Below are positions 1 to 8,291 of a stretch of 58,412 nucleotides of DNA, in pieces. The notes beneath the pieces were generated by a model. That model was not told the origin of the DNA. It ran no database searches and saw only the letters and a list, made by a program, of their open reading frames with translations. The stretch comes from Nostoc sp. JL34 (GTDB lineage Bacteria > Cyanobacteriota > Cyanobacteriia > Cyanobacteriales > Nostocaceae). The DNA lies in the NCBI RefSeq assembly GCF_017114945.1, contig NZ_JABXKQ010000162.1, positions 1 through 58,412 of the forward strand. Direction: 5' to 3'. Both the position numbers and the translations under genes were made by a program. Every line of letters starts with the position of its first letter. The first letter of the stretch is position 1.

Positions 1-86
1 ATTCTGATCATCTAACCATTCGGCAAATTGTTCAATTTATTTTTACATGATGCCTTATAGAAGCGATCGCGTTTGTTGAGAGATAA

Positions 87-312
87 TTAACAGAGTATTT
101 CCAGCAAAAGTGCCCGATAACCTGCTTGGACAAAGTGTTGATCAGCGGTTGCTGCAATAATTAAGCCCCGATCCTGCATGGCAATAAACGAAATACAATC
201 AGTTAACCCCCAGGTTTTGTCTAAACGGGACTGATAAAGTTGTAAAGCACGGTTGAGCAGTTGTGTGTCTACACTTACAACACACATATGTAACTGTTAA
301 AATTTTGCTCAT
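87..312 (-). pseudogene. PIN-domain (VapC-like) toxin remnant
   Basis: The open frame at 87-287 encodes only the C-terminal half of a PIN-domain ribonuclease. It shows the typical run WGLTDCISF followed by TADQHFVQAGYRALL, which carries the C-terminal acidic residues of these toxins. A complete PIN protein has about 130-140 residues, so roughly half is missing. Upstream, on the same strand, an ATG at 312-310 follows a good AGGAGAAA ribosome-binding site and reads MSKIL, a plausible original start, but it is in another frame from the C-terminal part. I infer a toxin gene with an internal deletion plus frame change. No antitoxin is visible beside it. Alternatively the 66-residue frame is a short expressed fragment, but it would lack the N-terminal catalytic aspartate. 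Confidence 0.6.
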
Positions 313-325
313 TGTTCTATTTCTC

Positions 326-1633
326 CTAACCGCTAATTACAGCGATCGCATCAATCTCTACCAACACATCTTTAGGTAAGCGCGATACCTGGACACAAGC
401 CCGCGCTGGGGCTGTATCTTCTGGGAAATATTTAGCATAAACGGCATTCACCGCCGCGAAATCATTCATATCAGCTAAAAATACAGTGGTCTTCACCACA
501 TCCTGGAAAGTCGCCCCGGCTGCTGTGAGGATGGCTTCAAGATTAGCTAATACCTGCTCAGTTTGTTTTTTGACATCATCAGTATAGACAACATCACCAA
601 GGCGGGGATCGATGGCAATTTGTCCAGCGATGAATACAAATTGACCTGAAGCTGCGATCGCTTGATTATAAGGGCCCACTGGTGCGGGTGCGTTATCAGT
701 ATTAATTACTTTACGGGTCATAGATATTACTTTCTCTAACGATGTTTCCTGTTTACCGATTTCCGCTTCAGCTGCGATCGGCTTGTAGACTTCTCCATCT
801 GGCATTATCGCACCAGTTAGGTCTGCATCTTTAAAGCTCATACCGTAAGTTATTGCACCAGTTAAATCTGCTCTTTTCAAGTTTGCTCCATCCAGATTTG
901 CCTTGGTTAAATTTGTCCGTCGCAAGTTGGCTCTTTCTAAATTCGCTCCTTGGAGTAATGCTTTCGTAAGGTTTGTACTTTGAAAAGATGCTGCTGTAAA
1001 ATCTACACCAGCCAAATTCATACCTGATAGATCAACTCCGTTAAGATTCACTCTATGAAGTCTGGCTCCTTGAAGGTTGGCACTTTTCAATGTTGCCTCA
1101 GTTAAGTTTGCTAGAGTTAAATCAGATCCAGTTAAGTACGCCTCACGCAAATCTGCTTTAGTTAGATTAGCTTTGCTGAGATTACTTTCAGCTAAAGAAG
1201 CCGCAGTCAGATCCGCACTACTAAGATTTGCTCCACTTAAATTTGCTGTATCTAGGTTTGCATTGATTAATTTTGCAATACTTAGGTCTACAGCTGTTAG
1301 GTTTGCCTTTTCTAAGTTTGCATGATTGAAATTTGCACTATTCAGAGTTGACCGACTTAAGTCAGCACCATAGAGGTCTGTCCAAGCAAAAATTGCTGAA
1401 GAAGCACTTACCGAATTTAACTTTGCATCTGCTAGAGATGCGTTAGTAAGATTTGTACTATTAAGCTTTGCTTTGGTTAGATTTGCCCCACTTAAATCAA
1501 CTCCAGTCAAATTTGCACTAGTTAGGTCTATCTCACTGAGGTCTGCACCTTTGAGATTTTCTTGACTCAAATTTACTGAATGAAATTTCCGTTCCCCTGC
1601 GGCGTATTTCTCTAAAAGTTCCTCAGCGTTCAT
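326..1633 (-). CDS. Pentapeptide-repeat protein fused to a RidA-type enamine/imine deaminase
   Basis: This 435-residue protein has two parts. Residues about 20-280 are an almost unbroken series of A(D/N)Lxx pentapeptides, the right-handed quadrilateral beta-helix fold, ending in a TGAIMPDG-type cap. After a linker of about 25 residues, residues 305-435 form a complete RidA (YjgF/UK114) domain, starting MTRKVINTDNAPAPVGPYNQ and keeping the arginine (APARAC, residue 411) that binds the substrate carboxylate in active RidA. RidA hydrolyses reactive 2-aminoacrylate-type enamines. Pentapeptide-repeat domains are abundant in cyanobacteria and mostly of unknown function. The junction contains a methionine exactly where a stand-alone RidA would start, so RidA might also be made separately from an internal start. 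Whether the fusion is real or reflects a lost stop codon cannot be settled from sequence alone. Confidence 0.85.
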   Translation of the reverse strand: MNAEELLEKYAAGERKFHSVNLSQENLKGADLSEIDLTSANLTGVDLSGANLTKAKLNSTNLTNASLADAKLNSVSASSAIFAWTDLYGADLSRSTLNSANFNHANLEKANLTAVDLSIAKLINANLDTANLSGANLSSADLTAASLAESNLSKANLTKADLREAYLTGSDLTLANLTEATLKSANLQGARLHRVNLNGVDLSGMNLAGVDFTAASFQSTNLTKALLQGANLERANLRRTNLTKANLDGANLKRADLTGAITYGMSFKDADLTGAIMPDGEVYKPIAAEAEIGKQETSLEKVISMTRKVINTDNAPAPVGPYNQAIAASGQFVFIAGQIAIDPRLGDVVYTDDVKKQTEQVLANLEAILTAAGATFQDVVKTTVFLADMNDFAAVNAVYAKYFPEDTAPARACVQVSRLPKDVLVEIDAIAVISG

Positions 1634-1764
1634 AATGCACCTTTGAATACCACTGACACAGTATAATCACAAAAACTTTGTGTCATAGGTATTGCTTTCT
1701 TTTCTTCCTTCTCTTCGAGACGCTGCGCGAACGCGCCCTTTGCGTTCTTCACGGTTCGTCCCTT

Positions 1765-2196
1765 CTACCCCAACCTCGGACGTATCCCATAATGCCGATA
1801 TCGCCAATAATCGCGCAGAATGCGATCGTGGTCAAAACATAAATTACTAGGCACTCGCCAAGACTCAAAAATGCCTACACTCTTAGCATCATCCCCAGCC
1901 ACAGGTTCCCCCGTAGCTGTGGCCAAAAACACAATGCTAATCGTATGCTGACGCGGATCGCGATCGGGGTCAGAATACACCAGTAATTGTTCAACTAATT
2001 CCACCTGTAAACCCGTCTCTTCCTCAGCTTCTCGCCGCGCCGCCACTTCCACCGCTTCCCCATAATCTACAAAACCACCAGGAATAGCCCAACCTAAAGG
2101 TAGATTATGTCTTTCAATTAACACTATTGGCCGATGAGGTCGATCTACTAGTTCAATGATGATATCAACTGTCGGTGTAGGATTTCGGTAAGTCAT
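1765..2196 (-). CDS. Nudix hydrolase
   Basis: This 143-residue single-domain Nudix protein has a complete GX5EX7REUXEEXGU box at residues 41-63 (GFVDYGE, then REAEEETGL). Such enzymes cleave nucleoside diphosphates linked to another moiety. The substrate cannot be read from the sequence, although the compact form and the YSDPDRDPRQHT stretch after the box resemble the ADP-ribose pyrophosphatase-like group. The same PDRDPR stretch occurs in the second Nudix protein at 21413-21907, so the two are likely paralogues. The gene is followed by the minus-strand RidA fusion about 130 bases away and preceded by a heptamer repeat array. Confidence 0.85.
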   Translation of the reverse strand: MTYRNPTPTVDIIIELVDRPHRPIVLIERHNLPLGWAIPGGFVDYGEAVEVAARREAEEETGLQVELVEQLLVYSDPDRDPRQHTISIVFLATATGEPVAGDDAKSVGIFESWRVPSNLCFDHDRILRDYWRYRHYGIRPRLG

Positions 2197-2212
2197 AGTT
2201 ATTTAGTCATTG

Positions 2213-2291
2213 GTCATTAGTCATTAGTCATTGGTCATTAGTCATTGGTCATTGGTTATTCACAATTGGACTTTGGACAAATGACAAATGA
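2213..2291. repeat. Heptamer tandem repeat array (TCATTAG/TCATTGG)
   Basis: About seven consecutive 7-bp units alternate between GTCATTA and GTCATTG. They are followed by the complementary GACAAATGACAAATGAC, so the region can fold back on itself. This is a short tandemly repeated repetitive (STRR) element of the kind known from heterocystous cyanobacteria. It lies between the divergent Nudix gene and malQ. Confidence 0.85.
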
Positions 2292-2384
2292 CTTTACCCT
2301 GCAAATACTGTTCCGTGATAAATTCGATGCGATCGCGTAGCGTGTCCATCAGACAATTGCCCCCTTCCATAATTCAGGTTAAAT

Positions 2385-3893
2385 ATGCCTTTTCCTAGAT
2401 CCAGTGGCATTTTGCTGCATCCTACCTCCTTTCCCAGTCGATTTGGTATTGGGGATTTAGGCTTAGAAGCCTATCGCTTCATTGATTTTCTCAAAGAAAG
2501 CCATCAACAATATTGGCAAGTTTTACCACTGGGCCCCACTGGATACGGCAATTCTCCGTATATGTGCTACTCAGCAATGGCAGGAAATCCTCTGCTAATT
2601 AGCCCAGAAAAACTCTTAGAAGAAGGTTTACTATCTGAAGAAGACTTTGCTAATTTACCAGGATTTCCTGGAGAAAAGGTAGATTTCCAGCAGGTTGTGC
2701 CAATTAAGATTGGGCTACTCAAAAAAGCCTGTGAAAATTTTAGAGGGAATGCTACGCCCATCCAGCAGAAGGAGTTTGCAGGTTTTTGCGACAGCAAAGC
2801 CTATTGGCTAGATAATTACGCCTTATTTATGGCGCTGAAAGATGCCAACGACAATGCAAATTGGCACGCATGGAAGCCAGAACTTGTCAAGCGCGATCCC
2901 CAAGCTTTGGAGCAAGTACAGCATCGCCTGAATGGAGAGATTTATTACTACAAATTCGTCCAATTTGAGTTTTTCCGCCAGTGGTCAGACCTAAAAAGTT
3001 ACGCTAATATGCGCGGCATTGACATTATTGGCGATATCCCCATCTACGTAGCTCATGATAGCGCTGACGTGTGGGCACATCCCGACATATTTTGCTTAGA
3101 TCCAGAGACGGGACAAGCAGCACAAATGGCAGGAGTTCCACCCGATTACTTCAGCGCCACCGGTCAATTGTGGGGAAATCCGGTTTATAACTGGGAAGAA
3201 TTGCAAAAACAAGATTTTAAATGGTGGGTACAGCGCTTTGAGGCAATGCTGGATTATGTAGACATAATTCGCATTGACCACTTTCGGGGCTTTGAGGCCT
3301 ATTGGTCTGTGCCCCAAGGTGAAGAAACTGCCATGAATGGTAAATGGGTGGAAGCGCCCGGAGATGCTTTTTTTGCAGCGATTAGGGAGAAGTTGGGCAA
3401 GCTACCCGTCTTGGCGGAAGATTTAGGAGTAATTACACCAGAGGTAGAAGCGCTGCGAGACAAGTATGAATTTCCTGGGATGAAAGTTTTGCAGTTTGCT
3501 TTTGGTTCTGATCCCGAAAATCCATTTTTACCATTCAATTACCCAAGGAATGCTGTAGTTTACACCGGCACTCACGATAATGACACAACTGTAGGCTGGT
3601 TCAATTCAGCTAACGACAACGAAAAGCACAACTTATGGCTTTATTTAGGTTGTATTAGCCCTGAAGGTGTGCAGTGGGATTTAATTCGCCTAGCTTTGAG
3701 TTCCATAGCTAACCAAGCGATTATTCCCTTGCAAGATATTTTGGGATTAGGAAACGAAGCGCGGATGAATTTTCCTAGTGTTGCAGAGGGGAACTGGGAG
3801 TGGCGCTATCAAGCAGCAGCTTTGACAGACGAATTACGCGATCGCTTGAAAGTTCTTACTAGACTCAATGGACGCGCCCCAGAAGCCCAGTGA
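2385..3893 (+). CDS. malQ: 4-alpha-glucanotransferase (amylomaltase)
   Basis: This 502-residue GH77 enzyme transfers alpha-1,4-glucan segments between maltodextrins and takes part in glycogen turnover. The start MPFPRSSGILLHPTSFPSRFGIGDLG is characteristic, as are the catalytic motifs: IIRIDHFRGF with the nucleophile aspartate, LAEDLGVI with the acid/base glutamate, and GTHDND with the third acidic residue. The length matches the usual 500-residue bacterial form without the N-terminal extension of E. coli MalQ. It stands alone between repeat arrays and has no visible maltose-operon partners, as is usual in cyanobacteria. Confidence 0.97.
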   Translation: MPFPRSSGILLHPTSFPSRFGIGDLGLEAYRFIDFLKESHQQYWQVLPLGPTGYGNSPYMCYSAMAGNPLLISPEKLLEEGLLSEEDFANLPGFPGEKVDFQQVVPIKIGLLKKACENFRGNATPIQQKEFAGFCDSKAYWLDNYALFMALKDANDNANWHAWKPELVKRDPQALEQVQHRLNGEIYYYKFVQFEFFRQWSDLKSYANMRGIDIIGDIPIYVAHDSADVWAHPDIFCLDPETGQAAQMAGVPPDYFSATGQLWGNPVYNWEELQKQDFKWWVQRFEAMLDYVDIIRIDHFRGFEAYWSVPQGEETAMNGKWVEAPGDAFFAAIREKLGKLPVLAEDLGVITPEVEALRDKYEFPGMKVLQFAFGSDPENPFLPFNYPRNAVVYTGTHDNDTTVGWFNSANDNEKHNLWLYLGCISPEGVQWDLIRLALSSIANQAIIPLQDILGLGNEARMNFPSVAEGNWEWRYQAAALTDELRDRLKVLTRLNGRAPEAQ

Positions 3894-3906
3894 GGAGTTG
3901 GTTAGT

Positions 3907-3988
3907 GGGGCATGGGGCATGGGACAAGGGAACAGGGGACAATGAAAATCATCATACCCAATGCCTCATACCCCATGCCCCATGCCCC
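3907..3988. repeat. Inverted pair of GGGGCAT heptamer arrays
   Basis: GGGGCATGGGGCATGGG at 3907-3923 is an exact reverse complement of 3972-3988, giving a 17-bp stem around a loop of about 48 bases. It sits between the convergent malQ and rodZ-like genes, just beyond the rodZ-like stop codon, and could act as a transcription barrier for both. It is an STRR-type array. Confidence 0.8.
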
Positions 3989-3993
3989 ATATT

Positions 3994-4806
3994 TCAAAGC
4001 TTAGGCTTGGCAGCAATCCTAACTTCTTCCTCTTTTCCTGGCTCTCCCATTTCCTTGGCTTTTTCCTGATTGACGCTCATCAAAACACCACCAGCATTAT
4101 CAGTTTTCACTGTCAGTTGCTCTTGGGCTTTCCAAATCCGATGAGTTCCCTCTGGCAGAATACCCTCAAACTCGGTTTTGCCATCGGCTACTACCCGAAT
4201 CCAGGATGAGGCTTTCAAAGTCACACCAATCTGTACAACCTGTCCCTGTTGTCCATCGCTAAGGGTATCGCTAACCGGTTGAACTTTTAGTGACTCTTTT
4301 GGTTGGGTTGGCTCTGGTTTAACAATGGACTTTTGTTTTAGGTATGGCTGATTTTGGCTATTACTTGCTTGTAGTACCGCGTTATTTAATAACTGAGATA
4401 AACCATTTACAGAGCATACAATTAGGAATATGTAAAGAAAGTAAAGATGAATCGGACGTAATTGACTAATGGGTGAATTATTCCCCAGACTTCGGGAGTT
4501 CACTCGTGCAGAACTGATCGGAAAAGTGCCAGAAAATTCTACTCCATTCAAGCCTAGCGCTTCGGCAAATTGCCTAATCAAACCCTGAATATAGACTGGT
4601 TCTGGCAGATCGTTTAAATTACCTTCTTCGATCGCCTGCAATAATCGCCGAGGAATCCTGGTCAATACAACCACTTGCTCTAGAGATAGACCCTGTTCTT
4701 GCCGCAATGCCCAAAGTTGAGCGCCCAATTCTGCCAACTTTTCGGCTCGTTGTTGCTCTAATGAAAGTGATGGCTGGTGATTATTCTTCTTTCTTAGCCA
4801 TTTCAT
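3994..4806 (-). CDS. RodZ-like helix-turn-helix membrane protein
   Basis: This 270-residue protein has an N-terminal cytoplasmic HTH_25 domain (about residues 25-95, LGAQLWALRQEQGLSLEQV...IPRRLLQAIEEGN...YIQGLIRQFA). A single transmembrane segment follows near residues 120-140 (HLYFLYIFLIVCSVNGL), then a periplasmic part ending in a DUF4115-like domain (VTLKASSWIRVVADGKTEFEG). This is the architecture of RodZ, which links the MreB cytoskeleton to the elongation machinery in rods. I chose ATG 4806, 11 bases after AAGGAG; a GTG at 4818 is possible. The start overlaps the end of the upstream pseudouridine synthase gene, implying co-transcription. RodZ-like proteins in cyanobacteria are poorly studied, so the cell-shape role is inferred. 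Confidence 0.8.
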   Translation of the reverse strand: MKWLRKKNNHQPSLSLEQQRAEKLAELGAQLWALRQEQGLSLEQVVVLTRIPRRLLQAIEEGNLNDLPEPVYIQGLIRQFAEALGLNGVEFSGTFPISSARVNSRSLGNNSPISQLRPIHLYFLYIFLIVCSVNGLSQLLNNAVLQASNSQNQPYLKQKSIVKPEPTQPKESLKVQPVSDTLSDGQQGQVVQIGVTLKASSWIRVVADGKTEFEGILPEGTHRIWKAQEQLTVKTDNAGGVLMSVNQEKAKEMGEPGKEEEVRIAAKPKL

Positions 4807-5593
4807 GCCTACTGACACTCCTTAACTCCGCTGATTCTTTAATAGGTTGCGTTATTTGCTCTTGCAAAAAGTGAATTTCATGATCTTTGAGGGAACGATA
4901 TTTACCCTCGGACAAAAAGGGTTCTTTTAGAGTTTGTAATTGAATTGGGCCGATAGCAGTCCGATGCAGTTTGATTACTGGATATCCTAGCTGTTGAGCT
5001 ATACGGCGAATTTGGCGATTTCTTCCCTCCTGCAACACTATTTCTAAAAAGCTTTGCTCGGCACGATGTTCTATAAGGTGTACCTTAGCAGCCCTGGTTT
5101 TTCTACCCTCCAACATCACACCTTGACGCCACATTTGTAGTACTGTTTCTGGAGGATGTCCTTTGACCAAAACATGATATGTCTTGGAAATACTGTGACG
5201 GGGATGGGTGAGTCCAAATGTCAGTTCTCCGTCATTAGTCAGGATTAATGCTCCTGTAGATTCTGCATCTAAACGCCCAACTGGGTGAATACCCGAACCC
5301 TCTCGTAATTCCTTTGGTAGTAGATCCAGGACTGTTGGTCTGCGGTGAGGGTCATAGCAAGTCGAAACCACCCCCGCTGGTTTATGCAGCAATAGATATA
5401 TTAAAGCCGGACGCTGCTTTTCGGATACAGGTTTACCATCCACAGCGATCGCATCTTTTTGGGGATCAACTTTTTGACCTAAATGGGCCAATACCCCATT
5501 AATCCGCACCCGTGAATGCCTAATCATTTCTTCAGCTTCACGACGTGAGGCAATACCCCATTGAGCAAGAATTTTTTGTAACCGTTCCTCCAT
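4781..5593 (-). CDS. RsuA/RluB-family rRNA pseudouridine synthase
   Basis: This 270-residue protein has an N-terminal S4 RNA-binding domain (about residues 1-60, RLQKILAQWGIASRREAEEMI) followed by the catalytic domain with GRLDAESTGALILTNDG, which contains the catalytic aspartate, and the C-terminal GRNRQIRRIAQQLGYPV motif. It converts a specific uridine in ribosomal RNA to pseudouridine. The family includes RluB, RluE, RluF (23S) and RsuA (16S), and the exact target cannot be assigned here. The gene overlaps the rodZ-like gene downstream by 26 bases. Confidence 0.9.
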   Translation of the reverse strand: MEERLQKILAQWGIASRREAEEMIRHSRVRINGVLAHLGQKVDPQKDAIAVDGKPVSEKQRPALIYLLLHKPAGVVSTCYDPHRRPTVLDLLPKELREGSGIHPVGRLDAESTGALILTNDGELTFGLTHPRHSISKTYHVLVKGHPPETVLQMWRQGVMLEGRKTRAAKVHLIEHRAEQSFLEIVLQEGRNRQIRRIAQQLGYPVIKLHRTAIGPIQLQTLKEPFLSEGKYRSLKDHEIHFLQEQITQPIKESAELRSVSRHEMAKKEE

Positions 5594-5727
5594 GTGGAAA
5601 TTGCTTATTTACTGTTAACAATTAAATGATATTTGCATTTTGTAGTGAGTAGGCATAAATGTTACATTTAAAGCTTGTTTAATTTCTGTTCGATTGTTGA
5701 GCAAATACTCATAAACAGATTGGTTAG

Positions 5728-6441
5728 ATGCCAGAGCAAAATTCCCAAACAACAAATGCAAATAAAATCCGCATAATTACGCAAGTACTCACAACAGCAG
5801 TCAAGCTCTGGTTGAGAGCGCAAGTCAGTCAAATATCTGAACTAGAAGTGGAGATTAAAGCTAGCGATCGCCAACTTCTCTCTGGGCGTATCCCCTCGGT
5901 ATCTATTTTTGCTACTCATGCGATTTATCAAGGTCTCCTGATTACACAAATTCAATTAATAGCAGAAAATATTCAGATCAACATCGGTTCCGTACTCAAG
6001 GGACAACCCTTACGACTGTTAAAAACAGTACCAGTGGTTGGCGATTTGATCGTAGACGAGAAGGATCTCAATGCTTCTCTCTCATCTAACTTATTATCGA
6101 CTGCTTTGAGCGATCTACTGGTTAAGGTTTTACCAACACATTACCCACAGTCACAACCAATTAATTGGCAAGAAATTTTCCTTGGCAACAACCAAATTAT
6201 ACTGCGAGGCTTGAGAGTAACCAATAGTGAAACAACACCTCTAGATATCTGTCTGGGCTTACAGTTACTCAGTGGGCATGAGTTACAAGTGGCACATATC
6301 CCAATCCAGCCCGATCAGGGAGATATATTAGAGGATAATCATCAGTACAATCTGGATCTTGGTTCAGATGTCGATATCCAAGAACTAACGCTGATCCCAG
6401 GCAAGCTAGTGTGTCGTGGACGGATTAACGTTAATCCTTAA
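5728..6441 (+). CDS. DUF2993 (LmeA-like) protein
   Basis: This 237-residue protein belongs to the DUF2993 family, common in cyanobacteria and actinobacteria. The mycobacterial member LmeA is a lipid-binding periplasmic protein. Visible family features are the AVKLWLRAQVSQISELEVEI region and the SVSIFATHAIYQGLLITQI strand region. There is no obvious N-terminal signal peptide, so location is uncertain. It is transcribed divergently from the pseudouridine synthase gene across a 134-base spacer. Function is unknown here. Confidence 0.75.
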   Translation: MPEQNSQTTNANKIRIITQVLTTAVKLWLRAQVSQISELEVEIKASDRQLLSGRIPSVSIFATHAIYQGLLITQIQLIAENIQINIGSVLKGQPLRLLKTVPVVGDLIVDEKDLNASLSSNLLSTALSDLLVKVLPTHYPQSQPINWQEIFLGNNQIILRGLRVTNSETTPLDICLGLQLLSGHELQVAHIPIQPDQGDILEDNHQYNLDLGSDVDIQELTLIPGKLVCRGRINVNP

Positions 6442-6500
6442 TGATGACGGATTAAAAAATATTAATACCCTATTTTAAATGATATGGCGCTTCTTGAAAG

Positions 6501-6577
6501 AAGAGTGAGTGGGGACTGGAGACGGAGACTGGGAAAAATTTTTCCAAATATCCAGTACCCAATACCCAATGCCCAAC
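6501..6577. repeat. STRR-type heptamers with central palindrome
   Basis: Degenerate GGGGACT/GGAGACT units are followed by the perfect palindrome GGAAAAATTTTTCC (6532-6545) and then CAGTACCCAATACCCAATGCCC units of the opposite sense. It separates the convergent DUF2993 and cdsA genes and may terminate transcription in both directions. Confidence 0.65.
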
Positions 6578-7468
6578 TCACCTATCTGCTATGAGTGGTA
6601 ACAGTAATGTCACAAAATAGTAAACCAAAGGAGCTGTGAAAATATAACTGTCGGTACGGTCTAAAATACCACCGTGACCGGGAATTAACTGTCCAGAATC
6701 TTTGACCCCAGCATCCCGCTTGAGCATAGATTCGGTAAGATCCCCTAAAAGACTAGCAATGCCAATCAGTAAACCCAATGCTAAACCAGTGAAGGGGGAT
6801 TTGGGCAAGTGGAGATAATAGGCTCCTCCTATGGCTACGGCAACACTTGAAGTAATACCAAAGACAGCACCTTCTACAGTTTTTTTCGGGCTAATCTCAG
6901 ACAAACGGGTTTTCCCAAAGAATTTACCAATGGTATAAGCACCAATATCGGCTGCCCAAATACATAAAAAAGTCAGCAGTGTTGCTGTAAAACCTTGTGC
7001 TAAAGAAGCAGAGTTTGCCTTTTCCCAGAAATCTGTCCAGGTTGTGGGCCAGTAACCTCCGAAAGGAAGATTGCTAAAAGCAGCACTATCAATTGCTCGT
7101 AATCGTACCCAGTAACTCGGCAAATAACCGACGTAAAATAGCCCCATAATAGAAGCGGAAACATCAGCGATCGTAGCAAATTTGGGCTGAAACAGCAGGT
7201 AAAAACAAATAAGTGTGCCAGCTATTGGCATCACAGCATCAGCTAAACTACCATCAAGGGTACAAATCACCAGCAAAACTTGGCTGACAGCCATAGTGGT
7301 TTTAGCGGCGGGAGCGATGCCTCTGGCTCGCACCAAATTAAAATATTCCTGTTGACCCAAAAAAACCACAACCGCAAACATGATGGTAAAATACCAACCC
7401 CCCAAAAGGGTCACAGAAAGAGCAAGAGCGATCGCAACAATTCCACTAATAATCCGAGACCAAGGCAT
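6578..7468 (-). CDS. cdsA: Phosphatidate cytidylyltransferase
   Basis: This 296-residue polytopic membrane protein makes CDP-diacylglycerol from CTP and phosphatidate, the branch point to phosphatidylglycerol. The family signature is near the C terminus: LLGDLTESMLKRDAGVKDSG followed by IPGHGGILDRTDS, which holds the metal-binding acidic residues. Upstream, ADIGAYTIGKFFGKTRLSEISPKKTVEG is the conserved central cytoplasmic motif. Hydrophobic stretches predict seven or eight membrane spans. It is followed, about 130 bases upstream on the same strand, by cbiT, with a repeat array between them. Confidence 0.95.
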   Translation of the reverse strand: MPWSRIISGIVAIALALSVTLLGGWYFTIMFAVVVFLGQQEYFNLVRARGIAPAAKTTMAVSQVLLVICTLDGSLADAVMPIAGTLICFYLLFQPKFATIADVSASIMGLFYVGYLPSYWVRLRAIDSAAFSNLPFGGYWPTTWTDFWEKANSASLAQGFTATLLTFLCIWAADIGAYTIGKFFGKTRLSEISPKKTVEGAVFGITSSVAVAIGGAYYLHLPKSPFTGLALGLLIGIASLLGDLTESMLKRDAGVKDSGQLIPGHGGILDRTDSYIFTAPLVYYFVTLLLPLIADR

Positions 7469-7592
7469 AGAAGTATTTGGGGTTGGGTACTGGGTACTGG
7501 GGTACTGGGTACTGGGTAATGGAGATTGGGTATTAGGTATTTATTTGGAAAACTTTTTCCTAGTCCCCAGTCCCTAGTACCCAATCCTCAGT
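7469..7592. repeat. STRR array (GGGTACT / CCCCAGT units)
   Basis: TGGGTACTGGGTACTGGGGTACTG-type heptamers (about six copies, 7484-7520) are followed by the opposite-sense units CCCCAGTCCCTAGTACCCAATCC (7565-7590). The two halves are mutually complementary, so the whole spacer between cdsA and cbiT can form a long imperfect hairpin. Confidence 0.8.
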
Positions 7593-7594
7593 CC

Positions 7595-8197
7595 CTAGTC
7601 CAGTTTCTCACCACTGAGGATAAAAATGGGATCAACGGCGGTAAAGGTTTGAGAAAAGCCGCGCGTCTCTAAGCGGTTAACCGCAGACTGGACGACTTCG
7701 ATATTTCTAGCCCTTAACAGGGAAAAGCTCTGGGAAATAGCATACAGACTTTCTAGATTAGCAGCTGTGGCTACAACCCGACCGGATGGCGGCAAATAAT
7801 GCCAAGCTGCTTGCAGAATTTCCTGAATGGGGCGTCCTCCCTCAATACAAACGCGATGAGGGGTAATTTTGAGATCATGTAAACACTCTGGGGCGCTGCC
7901 TTCAACAACTTCGACATTTTTCACATCAAAGCGATCGCAGTTACGCTTGATCAGATTAGCTACTTCTTCATCTCTTTCTATAGCGATAATCTTTCCCTTT
8001 GGACATAATAGCCCCACCTCTACGGGAATTGTACCTGTCCCTGCGCCTATATCCCACAACACAGAATCTGATTTGAGTCGCAGTTGGGCAATTAACAGTA
8101 GTCGGACTTCTCGCTGGCTCAGGGGAATTCCTGGCAAATGCTCGAATAATTCATCGGGAATACCAGGGGTAATATAAGGCCAAAGTTGGGAGGGCAT
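7595..8197 (-). CDS. cbiT: Cobalt-precorrin C15 methyltransferase (decarboxylating), CbiT
   Basis: This 200-residue protein belongs to the CbiT / CobL C-terminal family, which methylates C15 and decarboxylates the C12 acetate of the corrin precursor in vitamin B12 synthesis. It shows the start WPYITPGIPDELFE, the PLSQREVRLLLIAQLRL segment and the SAM-binding motif LWDIGAGTGTIPVE, then IAIERDEE and the RVCIEGGR loop. I preferred ATG at 8197 over an upstream TTG at 8209. No other cob/cbi gene is in the window. Confidence 0.9.
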   Translation of the reverse strand: MPSQLWPYITPGIPDELFEHLPGIPLSQREVRLLLIAQLRLKSDSVLWDIGAGTGTIPVEVGLLCPKGKIIAIERDEEVANLIKRNCDRFDVKNVEVVEGSAPECLHDLKITPHRVCIEGGRPIQEILQAAWHYLPPSGRVVATAANLESLYAISQSFSLLRARNIEVVQSAVNRLETRGFSQTFTAVDPIFILSGEKLD

Positions 8198-8291
8198 AGA
8201 ACTACGCAATTATACTAAAGATATCGATTTGCCAAATTGAAAAGTCATAAACTCTAAAAACTTTTCAACCGTAGCATTAGAAGAAACCATA

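Noticed and set aside
1..86. Partial minus-strand gene at the left edge (IEQFAEWLDDQN)
   Set aside because: Only about 12 codons are visible and no start codon with a ribosome-binding site.
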